NCBI GenBank assembly: GCA_021779935.1
Contig: JAJXZT010000022.1
Span: forward strand, 1-64,000
Length of the DNA stretch: 64,000 nucleotides
Direction of reading: 5' to 3'
DNA from: Acidobacteriota bacterium
GTDB taxonomy: Bacteria > Acidobacteriota > Terriglobia > Terriglobales > Acidobacteriaceae
The notes beneath the pieces are model-generated. The model was not told the DNA's origin and did not search any database. It saw nothing but the letters and a program-made list of their open reading frames with translations. The position numbers and the translations under genes are program-made. Of the stretch, positions 1-10,516 are shown one piece after another (within the stretch, counting starts at the first letter, position 1; each line of letters begins with the position of its first letter).

Positions 1-493
1 CACCCAGGCGGCGTAGTGTTTCTGGGCGTTGGCCAGTGATGTCTGAACCCGCAAGCCGCCCGAAACGCCCCCGGAAAACGCCGGCAACTTTGCTTCCGCC
101 CGCCCACAAAACCGGAACCCCGCCACGCTTCACAACTTGTGCAGAGGTTCCCTAACAGTGATCCGGCAATAGACGGCCCGCGCACTCTGCGCCCTTGCTC
201 CAGGGCGATCCCTGTCAGCCTTAACATCATCTTGCCGTGTATCTTGTCGGTTCCAAAAGTACCAACCCAAAAGTGGTGATATCGAGATCCCCCTCTGAAC
301 TGCGACAACGGCGGCTTCATACTAATTCTGGTTGCGAGTGCAATCGGCAAATTGTGGCAGAAGCAGTAACAGCGGGCGATTCGGGCCGTTGCCACGTGTT
401 CCAATGGAAAGAGTCGGCAGCAATCTCCGCAGAGAGACGGAACGGCAGTTTGATCGTTAAGTAATACTGAATGAAATATTTTAATCTTTAAAA
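1..493. other. No gene recognised upstream of the first receptor
   Basis: I see no convincing coding region here. A 75-codon open frame at 237-464 has no ribosome binding site, no hydrophobic or motif-like segment and a low-complexity composition, so I do not call it. The last 30 bases are strongly AT-rich and lead into the promoter of the TonB-receptor gene. The start of the window may hold the end of a neighbouring transcription unit, but nothing is identifiable. Confidence 0.5.
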
Positions 494-522
494 TTGACGC
501 AACAATTACAATCGCATATTTT
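494..522 (+). promoter_or_regulatory. Predicted sigma-70-type promoter of the pectin locus
   Basis: A -35 box TTGACG (494-499) is followed after exactly 17 bases by TATTTT (517-522), in an AT-rich stretch unlike the flanking DNA. A start point near 529 would leave a leader of about 75 bases before the receptor ATG at 604. The assignment rests on sequence match and position only. Confidence 0.55.
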
Positions 523-603
523 CACCGAGCTACAAAAAACCGGCCGGCACAACACAGACCGGAGTAAACACTACAACGCCCTCTGCTGAAGACGAGGTTG
601 TCC

Positions 604-3600
604 ATGAAAAAGAGATATTGGAGCCTTGCAATCCTTGTACTGGCTCTTTTCCTGTCCTCCATAGCGATGTACGCCCAGGAATATCGGTCAACAATCAGCG
701 GCTCCGTGACGGATCCATCCGGCGCCGCGATAACTGGCGCGAAAGTCACCATCACGGAAGTCCGTACAAATACCAAGACACAGACGACGACGGATAAATC
801 CGGACAGTACGTCGTTCCGTTCCTGGTGCCTGGCAAGTACCAGGTTGACGTCGATGCGCCAGGGTTCAAGCGCTACGTCCGCAAAGCGTTCACGCTGAAC
901 TCTGGAGATCATCCGATCATTGACGTTAAGTTGGAGATCGGCAGCACCTCCGAGACGGTGAACGTCACGGATGAAGCACCGTTGATCGATACGGCAAACT
1001 CCTCCACGGGACAAACGATCACGACAAGAGAAGTGGAGGATTTCCCGCTCAACGGCCGAAATCCGATGATGCTTGCGCAATTGGCAATTGGAGTCGTGGC
1101 TACCGGATCGCCCTCGATGGTGCATCCATTTGATAACGCGGCCGCCTCGGCGTGGAGCATCGGCGGTACGCCATCGCAGTCGAGCGAAATTCTACTGGAT
1201 GGCTCACCGAATGCGACGTGGGACAACCGTGTTGCTTACTCCGTGCCCCAAGACGCCGTGCAGGAAGTAAAAGTTAAAGCCTTCGACGTCGATGCGGCGT
1301 ATGGACACACGGGCGCAGGGACGATCAACCAAATCCTGAAGACCGGCACGAACCAGTTCCACGGATCGATTTACGAGTTTGCGCAGCCGAATGCGCTCAC
1401 GGCAAACACCTATTTCAATAATCGCCATAACAAACCTAGGCAAAACACGTCCTTTAACCAGTTTGGAGGTACGGCGGGAGGTCCACTGCGAATCCCACAT
1501 GTGTATGACGGAAGGGACAAGCTCTTTTGGTTTTTTGCCTACGAGAAGCTGAAGGATGGGCAGCCAAATACCGACCTCACCACGGTTCCGACGGCGGCTG
1601 AGCGCAACGGTGACTTTTCGGCACTGCTTAACATTCCGGGCAGCAGCAGTTGCATTGCAACGACTGGCTATAACTGTTACCAGATATTCAACCCATATTC
1701 AGGCGTGGTAAGCGGGAAGACCGTGGCGCGGCAACCATTCGCGAACAACATCATTCCGACGAACATGTTGAATCCGGTGGCGCTTGCTTACCTCAAATTG
1801 TTCCCACTGCCGAACACCGCCGGAAACTCGGACGGATTCCAGAACTACGCCAATAGCACAACAACTTCTGACAATTACAGCAACGAACTGGGACGGCTGG
1901 ATTACAACATGAGCGAACGCAGCCGTCTGTCGTTCGATATCCGCCACAACAACGAGTTCCAGACGAAGAACTACTACTTCAATAACCCGGCGACCGGATC
2001 GAACCTGACCCGAGAGAACTGGGGAGCCACGGTCGATGAGGTGTACACCTTTAATACGACGACGCTGCTGGACATACGCGCGAACTACACGCGCATGACC
2101 GAGATTCATGGTAGCCCGAGCGATGGGTTCGATCCCACAAGCTTGGGGTTCCCATCATCCATCGCAAGCACGTCAAATTACCTGCAGCTGCCTTATATCG
2201 CTTTCAGCGGAAGCTGTGGCAGCCAGAATAGTTTTCAGTGTCTCGGTCCCAGTGGTTCGTCCAGAACGCCGTCGCATTCTTACCAGATCTTTGGCGATCT
2301 GGTGAAAGTGATTGGCAACCATACTCTGAAATTCGGCATGGACCTTCGTCAGTACAATCTGGATGCCTTCACGTATGGCAATTCCACCGGGACGTACTCG
2401 TTCAACAGCAGCTGGACGAACGGACCGTTTACGAATTCGCCGAACGCAAATTTCGGGCAAGACTTTGCGGCATTTATGCTTGGATTGCCGAGCAGCGGGT
2501 CGTTGGATATCAACACCCGGGGTACTTACCACTCATACTACTATGCTGGTTTTGTGCAGGACGATTGGAGGGCGACTCCAACCCTGACGGTTAACCTCGG
2601 TGTCCGCTACGACCACGACACTCCGTATTACGAGAAACTCGGACGTACGGTCAACGGGTTTGACTTCACCGCGACCAATCCAATCTCGGCGGCGGCAAGC
2701 GCGGCTTATGACAAGAACCCGGTGCCGCAGATTCCGGTGGGAAGCTTTGTCGTTCCTGGCGGTCTGACTTTTCCGAGTGGTGACAACGGCGCGGTTTACC
2801 AGAACACGTCGCACTGGGTAAGTCCGCGTATCGGATTTGCCTGGAGTCCAGCGGCACTGAATAGCAAGACGGTGTTCCGCGGCGGATTTGGAATTTTCGT
2901 TCAACCGCTGACCATCTCCAACCTGAGCGTCGGCGGCAAGTATTCGTCCAATCCGATTCTCGATCAAGAAGGCTTCAGTCAGACGACGCCGATGATCGTT
3001 CCCTCGAACTACCTTCAACCGACGACGACCCTCAGCAATCCGTTTCCGAACGGATTCACCGCGCCTTCAGGATCGTCATTGGGGCTAGCAACATATAACG
3101 GGCAGAAGACTGTCAGCTTCCTTGCACCTGACATGAAGAACCCTTACGCGATTCGCTGGACGCTTGGCATTCAGCACGCGTTCAATCCAAGCCTGCTTCT
3201 CGAAGTTGCGTACATTGGAAACCACTCACTGCACCTGCCGGTCTCGATTACGCAGCTCAACGTGATCCCGCGTCAATACCTGAGCACGGCGACAACGCGT
3301 GACCAGACGCTCATCACCACCCTGACAGGATCTGTAGCAAATCCGTTCTATAACCTGTTGCCGGGCACGAGCTACAACGGCAAGACCATTCCCCTCGCGC
3401 AGCTTCTTTCTGCCTATCCGCAATATGGGGCGGGCGAAGGCAGCGGCAGCCAAGGACTGATCGAACAAAACGCCACGATCGGCAGCTCAACATTTAACAG
3501 CCTGAATGTTCGCCTTGAGAAGAGGCTGTCCAACGGGCTCTCGCTGACAGGCGTCTATATGTTCTCGAAGCTGATTGAGCAGGACACCTGGCTCAATGAC

Positions 3601-4182
3601 ACAGACACCCATCTCGAGAAACGAATCTCTCCCTTTGATCACACGCACCACTTCGTGTTGGCGGGATCGTACGCCTTGCCGATCGGAAGGGGAAAGCTAG
3701 TTAACCTGCAATCGCGCTGGGCAGACTACCTGTTGGGCGGTTGGCACCTGAACGGGATATACAGCTTCCAAACGGGAGCACCCATCTCTTGGGTCAATGG
3801 GAGCACAACGAACATTGGCGACTACGTCTATGCCGGCGGCCCGCTTAACCTCAATAACCGCCAGACGACTGGAACTGCGTTTGATACCACGCAGTTTGCG
3901 ACAAAATCAAATGCCCAGTTCCAGTACCACATCCGTACCTTCCCGACGACGTTCTCGAACCTTCGTCAGGACGGTATCAACAACTTCGACGCTTCCATTC
4001 TGAAGGATGTCAAGTTCACCGAATCCAGGTACGTGCAATTCAGGATTGAAGCATTCAACCTGGTGAATCACCCAACGTTCGACGCACCGAGTACCTCGGT
4101 GACCAGTTCGAGCTTCGGCGAGATTACGGCGCAGTCAAACTTGGCAAGGACCATCCAGATCGGAGCCCGATTCGTGTTCTAA
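604..4182 (+). CDS. Oar-like TonB-dependent outer membrane receptor
   Basis: 1192-residue outer-membrane receptor. The N-terminus (MKKRYWSLAILVLALFLSS...) is a Sec signal peptide ending near Ala-Gln at about residue 25. Residues about 30-115 form a carboxypeptidase-regulatory-like beta-sandwich (SGSVTDPSGAAITGAKVTI). A plug-like segment follows with PLNGRN near residue 145, then a long barrel ending in the aromatic residue Phe (GARFVF). This architecture and size are typical of the expanded Oar/CarboxypepD-TonB receptors of Acidobacteriota. I chose ATG 604 because GAGG at 594-597 is correctly spaced; a TTG at 598 would add only two residues. The next genes are for uronate and pectin use, so it probably imports pectin oligomers. 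That substrate is inferred from context only. Confidence 0.9.
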   Translation: MKKRYWSLAILVLALFLSSIAMYAQEYRSTISGSVTDPSGAAITGAKVTITEVRTNTKTQTTTDKSGQYVVPFLVPGKYQVDVDAPGFKRYVRKAFTLNSGDHPIIDVKLEIGSTSETVNVTDEAPLIDTANSSTGQTITTREVEDFPLNGRNPMMLAQLAIGVVATGSPSMVHPFDNAAASAWSIGGTPSQSSEILLDGSPNATWDNRVAYSVPQDAVQEVKVKAFDVDAAYGHTGAGTINQILKTGTNQFHGSIYEFAQPNALTANTYFNNRHNKPRQNTSFNQFGGTAGGPLRIPHVYDGRDKLFWFFAYEKLKDGQPNTDLTTVPTAAERNGDFSALLNIPGSSSCIATTGYNCYQIFNPYSGVVSGKTVARQPFANNIIPTNMLNPVALAYLKLFPLPNTAGNSDGFQNYANSTTTSDNYSNELGRLDYNMSERSRLSFDIRHNNEFQTKNYYFNNPATGSNLTRENWGATVDEVYTFNTTTLLDIRANYTRMTEIHGSPSDGFDPTSLGFPSSIASTSNYLQLPYIAFSGSCGSQNSFQCLGPSGSSRTPSHSYQIFGDLVKVIGNHTLKFGMDLRQYNLDAFTYGNSTGTYSFNSSWTNGPFTNSPNANFGQDFAAFMLGLPSSGSLDINTRGTYHSYYYAGFVQDDWRATPTLTVNLGVRYDHDTPYYEKLGRTVNGFDFTATNPISAAASAAYDKNPVPQIPVGSFVVPGGLTFPSGDNGAVYQNTSHWVSPRIGFAWSPAALNSKTVFRGGFGIFVQPLTISNLSVGGKYSSNPILDQEGFSQTTPMIVPSNYLQPTTTLSNPFPNGFTAPSGSSLGLATYNGQKTVSFLAPDMKNPYAIRWTLGIQHAFNPSLLLEVAYIGNHSLHLPVSITQLNVIPRQYLSTATTRDQTLITTLTGSVANPFYNLLPGTSYNGKTIPLAQLLSAYPQYGAGEGSGSQGLIEQNATIGSSTFNSLNVRLEKRLSNGLSLTGVYMFSKLIEQDTWLNDTDTHLEKRISPFDHTHHFVLAGSYALPIGRGKLVNLQSRWADYLLGGWHLNGIYSFQTGAPISWVNGSTTNIGDYVYAGGPLNLNNRQTTGTAFDTTQFATKSNAQFQYHIRTFPTTFSNLRQDGINNFDASILKDVKFTESRYVQFRIEAFNLVNHPTFDAPSTSVTSSSFGEITAQSNLARTIQIGARFVF

Positions 4183-4350
4183 CCACGTTAACCCCGCGAC
4201 CACAACCATGCGCGGGCCGATTGAGGACGATCGGATTGCGGGAGATAAATGGCCGGCAATCCGATCCACTCAGTGGTTCACACAAGGAATGGTTTTGCGG
4301 TAGAGAAAAGGTCAACGAGTAGACCAAGAACGGGCATCCAGGGAAGTTAT

Positions 4351-5793
4351 ATGGAATTCATCACTGAAGATTTTCTTTTGCAAAACGAGACGGCAAGCCA
4401 TTTATTCAAGACGTATGCGGTTGGACAGCCGATCATCGACTACCACTGTCATCTCTCGCCGAAGGACATTGCGGAAGACCGGCGGTTCAACGACCTGTTT
4501 GAGATCTGGCTTGAAGGCGATCACTACAAGTGGCGTGCCATGAGAGCAAATGGCGTTCCCGAGAAATACTGTACCGGAGATGTGTCGCCGTACGAGAAGT
4601 TTCAAGCCTGGGCGCGAACCGTGCCGTACACGTTGCGCAACCCGCTCTACCACTGGACGCATCTGGAATTGGAGCGTCACTTCGGGATCAACGAACTATT
4701 GGACGAATCCTCGGCGCGGCGCATTTGGGACGCGGCGAACGATGAATTGCGCAATGGCGAATTAACGGCAAGAGGGATACTGACAAAATTCAACGTGGCG
4801 ATTGTCTGCACCACGGACGATCCAACGGATTCGCTTGAATATCACAAGCGCATGGCTGAAGCCCCGTTTGGCACATGCATTTACCCGGCTTTTCGTCCAG
4901 ATCGCGTTCTGCGCATGGACAACGTGGCTTCATTCCGCGACTACGTTCATCAACTCGCGCAAGCTGCGAATATACACATCGCGCGTTTATCAGATTTGCT
5001 CGATGCGCTGGACCGGCGTCACGCATATTTCCACGAGAACGGATGCAGGCTCTCGGATCATGGGCTCGAAGTGTGCTTCGCCGACTTCCCGAGTGAAGCC
5101 GAAGCCAATGCGGTTTTTGACAAGCTCCAGTCGGGCAGAACGGTCAACCCGAGTGAAGCCACGAAGCTGGCAAGCTACCTTCTTCTGTTTTTTGGCCACT
5201 TGGACGCCAAGCGCGGATGGACGAAGCAACTGCACCTCGGGGCATTGCGCAACGCAAACAATGCCATGCTTCCGAAGCTCGGGCGGGATACCGGATTCGA
5301 CTCCATCGGAGACTGGCCGCAAGCAGAAAAACTTGCACGTTATCTCAGCCGGTTGGATGAAGAAGGTGCGTTGCCGAAATTGATCATCTACAACGCGAAC
5401 CCAGCCGACAACTATGCGTTTGCCACCATGATCGGAAATTTCCAGGATGGCAGCGTTCCAGGAAAATTGCAGTTTGGGAGTGGTTGGTGGTTCCTCGACC
5501 AGAAAGAGGCCATTGAGTGGCAGATCAACGCGCTCTCCAACTGCGGTTTATTGTCGCACTTCGTTGGCATGCTGACGGATTCGCGCTCTTTCATGTCGTA
5601 TCCGCGCCACGAGTATTTCCGGCGCGTGCTATGCAACATGATCGGGCGCGAAATCGAATCAGGGGAATTGCCGGATGATGAAAAACTGATCGGGCGAATG
5701 ATCAAAGGAATTTGCTATCGGAACGCTGAAGCTTATTTCGGTTTGCCCGCTGGACAAACTGTTGCACCGGCAACCACCTCTTCGCACAGGTAG
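4351..5793 (+). CDS. uxaC: Uronate isomerase (glucuronate/galacturonate isomerase)
   Basis: 480-residue protein of the amidohydrolase-fold UxaC family. It interconverts D-galacturonate and D-tagaturonate (or glucuronate and fructuronate), the first cytoplasmic step of pectin-sugar catabolism. The start MEFITEDFLLQNETA matches the usual UxaC N-terminus. The metal-binding H-x-H (DYHCHLSP, His32 and His34), the GDHYKWRAMR segment and NPLYHWTHLEL are all present. An in-frame ATG at 4249 also has a good GGGAG site and would add 34 unrelated residues. I prefer 4351 (GGGAAG just upstream) on family N-terminus. It follows the TonB receptor by about 170 bases and precedes the pectinase fusion by about 20, so co-transcription is likely. 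Confidence 0.95.
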   Translation: MEFITEDFLLQNETASHLFKTYAVGQPIIDYHCHLSPKDIAEDRRFNDLFEIWLEGDHYKWRAMRANGVPEKYCTGDVSPYEKFQAWARTVPYTLRNPLYHWTHLELERHFGINELLDESSARRIWDAANDELRNGELTARGILTKFNVAIVCTTDDPTDSLEYHKRMAEAPFGTCIYPAFRPDRVLRMDNVASFRDYVHQLAQAANIHIARLSDLLDALDRRHAYFHENGCRLSDHGLEVCFADFPSEAEANAVFDKLQSGRTVNPSEATKLASYLLLFFGHLDAKRGWTKQLHLGALRNANNAMLPKLGRDTGFDSIGDWPQAEKLARYLSRLDEEGALPKLIIYNANPADNYAFATMIGNFQDGSVPGKLQFGSGWWFLDQKEAIEWQINALSNCGLLSHFVGMLTDSRSFMSYPRHEYFRRVLCNMIGREIESGELPDDEKLIGRMIKGICYRNAEAYFGLPAGQTVAPATTSSHR

Positions 5794-5814
5794 CGCAATA
5801 TTTCCTCCGATTGG

Positions 5815-8163
5815 ATGACGATGAAATATGTTCGCCCAGTTGTTCTGCTTGCACTCTGTCTGACATATGGAAATGGCGCCCTTGCGCAAGATACGCGCAA
5901 CGTCAAGGAACCGAAGATTCCTCCGGTATGTACGTCGTTGGCGGCACGCCTCGCCGAGCAGGACGGAAAACTGGCTGAGGCGGACGAGGGTAAACTAGAT
6001 ACACTTCGTATTCAGGACGCGATCAATCAATGCAAGCCCGGCTCAGCCGTCGAACTGCGCAGCAGTGGCATTCACAACGCGTTTCTCTCTGGGCCACTGG
6101 AGCTGAAGAAGGGGATCACGCTTGTTGTCGCCGCAGGGACTACGCTCTTCGGATCGCGAAACCCTCGTGACTACGATGTGACTCCAGGGGCATGCGGGAA
6201 GGTTGATCACCACGGACGAGGTTGCAAGCCACTGATCCTGGCACACGATGCACCGGGCTCCGGAGTGATGGGCGATGGCGTGATCGACGGAAGAGGCGGC
6301 ACCAAGCTCGTTGGGCAAGATGTGACGTGGTGGGTTTTGGCGCATCAAGCCAAGGTTGAGAATGCCGCACAGAATTGTCCGCGGATTATCGTTGTCGAAC
6401 GGTCCGACAACTTCACGCTCTATCGCATCACGCTCCGGAACTCGCCAAACTTCCATGTGATGGTGAGCCGAACGAACGGATTCACGGCGTGGGGCGTAAA
6501 AGCAAACAGTCCGAAAACCGCGCGTAACACGGATTGTATAGACCCATCGGCATCGACCAACGTCAGCATTCTCTATTCCTATTTGCACTGTGGCGACGAC
6601 AACGTTGCCATCAAAGCGGGGAATGCCGGACCGTCAAGCCATATCACCGTGGCATACGATCACTTCTATACCGGCCACGGGATGTCGATTGGCAGCGAGA
6701 CAAATGGCGGAGTGAGCGACGTCGACGTGCACGACCTGACGATTGATGGCGCGGACAACGGAATCCGCATCAAGTCCAACTCAACAAAGGGCGGACTGGT
6801 CACGAACGTTTCCTATACGAATGTCTGCATTCGCAACGTGAAGGACCCGATCGTGATGGACCCGTTCTACAGCACCGAGCGTGGACCCTTGGTTCCGGTT
6901 TTCCAGAACATCACGCTGCACAATGTGCGAATTCTTACTCCCGGAAAAGTCACTCTGCTTGGAACCGATGCGCAGCATCTCCTGCGCGTGACCTTTGATG
7001 GCGTCCTTATCGACGGCTTGCGTTCGACACAGATTCGCGCAGCACACGCGCGGTTTATATTTGGGCCGGGAAAGGTGAATTTTCTGCCGCAAGGCGGCGA
7101 CGTAGAGGTCAAACGCATGCCTGGTTCGCGCGCTGTCCCGTTCTGTGACGGTAAGTTTGTTCCGTTCCCCGGGACGGTGGAAACACAGGAAAGTACGGCC
7201 TCGGCCGAAGGGGCCCCAAAAAGCGTTCTTGTGGTTGCACAAGATGGCAGCGGCGATTATCGCTCTGTGCAGGCTGCGGTCGATGCGTTGCCTGATTCAG
7301 GCGGGACGATTCACATCAAGCCGGGAACTTACCGTGAAGTTGTGCACGTCCGTAAACCGAATGTGCAAATTGAAGGCGATGGCAAGGATCCCGCAAAGGT
7401 AGTCATCGTCTACGACAACAGCGCGGGGAAGGTGGGTGGTACTTCCAAGTCCGCGACATTCTTTGTGGCAGGTGACAACTTCTTTGCGCGTGGTGTGACA
7501 TTCGTTAATGACTTCACTCATTTCCAGCAACTCCAGCCAGAGGGATCGCAGGCGGTGGCGCTCTCCGTTCGCGCCGATCGCGCGGTATTCAGGGATGTAC
7601 GCATTCTTGGGGCTCAGGACACACTCTATGCCGCAAGCAAGGGATGTTCCTCCGAGCAGGGGTCATGCACTCCCGCGCGCGAATATTTCTCGCACTGCTA
7701 CATTGCGGGGAATGTAGATTTCATCTTTGGCGACGCAAAGGCCGTGTTTCACGACTGCGAAATTCACGCAATCGCACATAAGACGGTTTACCTGACCGCA
7801 CAAAGTAAGCACTATCCAGAGCAGGAGAGCGGCTACGTCTTCGATCACTGCAAGGTGACGGCGGATCGCGACGCTACGAACATTTTTCTCGGACGTCCAT
7901 GGCGTCCATACTCAACCGTCGTGTTCCTCCACGCGGATTTGGCGGCGCACATTCAACCGGCGGGATGGCATGAATGGCATGCCGGAGAAACGCGCTCACT
8001 GGAAACTGCAACCTATGCCGAGTTCAAATCTACCGGTTCGGGCGCGGCCCTCTCTGGTCGCGAGCCGCATTCCCGGCAACTCACGCCATCGGAGGCGAAG
8101 AAGTTTTCTCCGGATGTGTTTCTAGCCGGACAGGATCACTGGAATCCTTCAGGTGTGCACTGA
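5815..8163 (+). CDS. Secreted polygalacturonase-pectinesterase fusion (GH28-CE8), both domains intact
   Basis: 782-residue exported bifunctional pectinase with a signal peptide ending in GALAQ near residue 26. Residues about 35-450 form a GH28 right-handed beta-helix with the full catalytic set: NTDCIDP, CGDDNVAIK, GHGMSIGSE and NGIRIKS. Residues about 470-780 form a CE8 pectin methylesterase with QAVAL, AQDTL, the catalytic-Asp motif GNVDFIFGD and LGRPWRP. Demethylation and cleavage of homogalacturonan would thus be coupled in one chain. It lies about 20 bases after uxaC and should be in the same operon. Start: ATG 5815 or ATG 5821 are both possible, neither with a clear Shine-Dalgarno. Downstream it converges on a paralogous fusion on the other strand. 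Confidence 0.92.
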   Translation: MTMKYVRPVVLLALCLTYGNGALAQDTRNVKEPKIPPVCTSLAARLAEQDGKLAEADEGKLDTLRIQDAINQCKPGSAVELRSSGIHNAFLSGPLELKKGITLVVAAGTTLFGSRNPRDYDVTPGACGKVDHHGRGCKPLILAHDAPGSGVMGDGVIDGRGGTKLVGQDVTWWVLAHQAKVENAAQNCPRIIVVERSDNFTLYRITLRNSPNFHVMVSRTNGFTAWGVKANSPKTARNTDCIDPSASTNVSILYSYLHCGDDNVAIKAGNAGPSSHITVAYDHFYTGHGMSIGSETNGGVSDVDVHDLTIDGADNGIRIKSNSTKGGLVTNVSYTNVCIRNVKDPIVMDPFYSTERGPLVPVFQNITLHNVRILTPGKVTLLGTDAQHLLRVTFDGVLIDGLRSTQIRAAHARFIFGPGKVNFLPQGGDVEVKRMPGSRAVPFCDGKFVPFPGTVETQESTASAEGAPKSVLVVAQDGSGDYRSVQAAVDALPDSGGTIHIKPGTYREVVHVRKPNVQIEGDGKDPAKVVIVYDNSAGKVGGTSKSATFFVAGDNFFARGVTFVNDFTHFQQLQPEGSQAVALSVRADRAVFRDVRILGAQDTLYAASKGCSSEQGSCTPAREYFSHCYIAGNVDFIFGDAKAVFHDCEIHAIAHKTVYLTAQSKHYPEQESGYVFDHCKVTADRDATNIFLGRPWRPYSTVVFLHADLAAHIQPAGWHEWHAGETRSLETATYAEFKSTGSGAALSGREPHSRQLTPSEAKKFSPDVFLAGQDHWNPSGVH

Positions 8164-8289
8164 CCTGGTTCAACACAGGATCTGAGTCATAGGACTTGCA
8201 TCGTGTGAGCCGTGACCAGCCATTTGGAGCCGAAGAGTTAATGCTCACGTATGCAGGTGTCCCTTGCTTGCTGGCGTTGGAGGGAGGTC

Positions 8290-10506
8290 TCAGTGTTTCC
8301 CTTGCTTTTTTGCTGGATCCCATCCATCGTCGCCGGCCAGGAAATTTCGTGCGGACCAGTGCTGCGCCTCGGTCTTCGTGAGTTGATGTGAGTAGGGTTC
8401 GCGCGCATTGGGATTTGCGCCGGGACCACTCGAGTTGAACTCCGCATAATAGGCAACGGGCAGACTAGATATGCCAAATCGCTTCCACTCCGTCCATCCC
8501 GCCGGGATCACCGGAGCATCGATACGCGTATTCAGGTAGACCACAGTGGCGTGGGGACGCCAAGGTCTTCCGAGCGAAACAGTTGCCGGACGCGGATCGG
8601 CTGTCAGGTGGCAGTGATCGAATACGTATCCGCTGGGCTGCACGCTAGAGTGTTTGTCCTGTGCGGTGAACATTACGTTCCCGTATGGCAGACCGTGCAA
8701 TTCGCAATGATCGAAGAAGGCTTTGCTGTCCCCGAATATAAAATCGACATTCCCTTCTATATAGCTATCTGCAAAGTACTGTCTTGCAGGTACGCACGGG
8801 CCATAGTCGCCATAACAGTACTTACTAGCCGCGAAGAGCGTATCCTGAGCGCCCAAGAGTCGCATGTGGCGAAAGACCGCGCGATCGGCCGTGACCGAGA
8901 GCGCTACCGCCTGTCCCTTGCCGAATCCAAAATCGTTCTCAATCGTGATCCCACTCATGGTGACATCATCAGCCTCAACAAATACGGTTGCGGTGTTGAA
9001 TGTCCCGCCGGAGTTCGGGGCTCCGTTGCCGTAGACAATTACAGTGCTGGCTGGGTCTGAGTCGTCACCATGTAAGTGAACGTGCGACTTCCGGATAGTG
9101 ACAACTTCGCGATAGGTTCCATGTTTAATCCTAATGTCTCCACCGGAGACAGGCAGCGCATCTACGGCTTGCTGGATGGAAGGGAAATCGCCGCTTCCGT
9201 CCATTGCGACGACAAGTGAACGGCGCGTGCCCGGAATCTGGATGGAACGCAGGTCTGGAATCGCCGCAAAGTGAGGCGCCAGTGAAAACGCCGGTAAATC
9301 GGCACAGGTTGAATTTGGTGCCGGCTCGAATGCACGTTGGTTGATACGACCCTTGCCGCTCACAATAACATTGTGGAACTGGATGCTTGGAAGTGGCGGC
9401 AGCGTGGTGGTTTGCAATCCATCCTTTTGTATGGCCTGAAGCGGATCACCCACGGAGCGCATACATACGTTGTTGAATGTAATGTTGTGCGCTGTTCCAC
9501 CATGAGAGCCTTTTAAGTCGAACGAGATTCCTGCCTGCATGTGGTCAAGAGAAACGTGATCTACGTCAACATCGCTTACATTGCCATAAACATCGTCACC
9601 AATCGATATTCCGCGTCCGCCGCAGATATGCACGTTGCGGATGCTGACTTTCGACGTAGGCCCGAGGATGCTGGCCTTGAGAGCGATGGCGTCAGCAGGC
9701 ACACGAATCCATGAATCCGCAATGACGGCGCCTGGCGAGTTACTGAGCAGAATACCCGTCGAATGATGGGAGGCACCGGAAGAGTCGATCTTCAATTGAG
9801 AAGCAGTGAATCCTATCGTTTTGTAAATCGCCGCATGAACACCGGCCGCGTTCCGCAGAGTGACGCCTGCCATCCTAAAGCCCTGCGATTCGTAGGAAGA
9901 GACAAGATCCGGGACGGCTATCTTCTTGTCGCTTTCGGTGCGACGATTCGCCAGTTGCCACCACGAATCCTGCGACCCATCGAGAGGGCGTCCGCCTTGT
10001 CCGTCAATCGTTCCGCCGCCGAGGATGCCGCTGTAGACTGCCTGGTATGCATAGATGAACGGTTTACATACCGGCACGCGGCCGCTAGCCGTTCCTCCAC
10101 ATGCGGAAGGGGACAAGTCGTAGTCGCGAGGATTGCGCGACGCATAAAGCGTCACACCATGATCAATCCAGAGCGTGACGCCGCGAGGCAAAATGAGAGG
10201 GGCCGAAAGAAACGCATCACTCTTCCCTCGTACTTGCAACACAACGGCCCGGCCGGGGCTGCACAGATTCAAGGCTTGCTGAATTCGTGCTGTGTCCATC
10301 GCAAGGTCAGCCCCGGGAGAATCGACTGCTGCATCTGTAAGGTGGGCTGTCAACACCGAGCAGGCTGGAGGCAAAGGTGTCTCAGCGCAAGCATTGCCGA
10401 TCATCATCAGACTGAGCACGGCCAGAGCCGCGGAGATTACCCGCACCTGCATCCGATTACTGCGCCACACGATAGCGGAAGTCACGTTGTATCTCTGAAG
10501 CAACAT
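8290..10506 (-). CDS. Secreted GH28-like/CE8 fusion with degenerate GH28 active site
   Basis: 738 residues from the first ATG. An internal ATG at 10452 gives a cleaner signal peptide (MQVRVISAALAVLSLMMIG) and is a good alternative start. Domain order is as in the neighbouring fusion. In the GH28 half every catalytic motif is changed: the NTD site reads HSTGI, the DD site reads PADAIALK, GHG reads GRGISIG and RIK reads SFDLK. The CE8 half keeps QAVAL, AQDTL, GNVDFIFGD and LGRPWRP. I infer a working pectinesterase attached to a non-hydrolytic beta-helix that may act as a pectin-binding module. It follows the upstream polygalacturonase gene by 10 bases, so the two form one minus-strand operon. 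Confidence 0.9.
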   Translation of the reverse strand: MLLQRYNVTSAIVWRSNRMQVRVISAALAVLSLMMIGNACAETPLPPACSVLTAHLTDAAVDSPGADLAMDTARIQQALNLCSPGRAVVLQVRGKSDAFLSAPLILPRGVTLWIDHGVTLYASRNPRDYDLSPSACGGTASGRVPVCKPFIYAYQAVYSGILGGGTIDGQGGRPLDGSQDSWWQLANRRTESDKKIAVPDLVSSYESQGFRMAGVTLRNAAGVHAAIYKTIGFTASQLKIDSSGASHHSTGILLSNSPGAVIADSWIRVPADAIALKASILGPTSKVSIRNVHICGGRGISIGDDVYGNVSDVDVDHVSLDHMQAGISFDLKGSHGGTAHNITFNNVCMRSVGDPLQAIQKDGLQTTTLPPLPSIQFHNVIVSGKGRINQRAFEPAPNSTCADLPAFSLAPHFAAIPDLRSIQIPGTRRSLVVAMDGSGDFPSIQQAVDALPVSGGDIRIKHGTYREVVTIRKSHVHLHGDDSDPASTVIVYGNGAPNSGGTFNTATVFVEADDVTMSGITIENDFGFGKGQAVALSVTADRAVFRHMRLLGAQDTLFAASKYCYGDYGPCVPARQYFADSYIEGNVDFIFGDSKAFFDHCELHGLPYGNVMFTAQDKHSSVQPSGYVFDHCHLTADPRPATVSLGRPWRPHATVVYLNTRIDAPVIPAGWTEWKRFGISSLPVAYYAEFNSSGPGANPNAREPYSHQLTKTEAQHWSARNFLAGDDGWDPAKKQGKH

Positions 10507-10516
10507 TCTTTAGCCA

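Noticed and set aside
237-464. 75-codon open frame upstream of the first receptor
   Set aside because: No ribosome binding site, no domain, no conserved composition.
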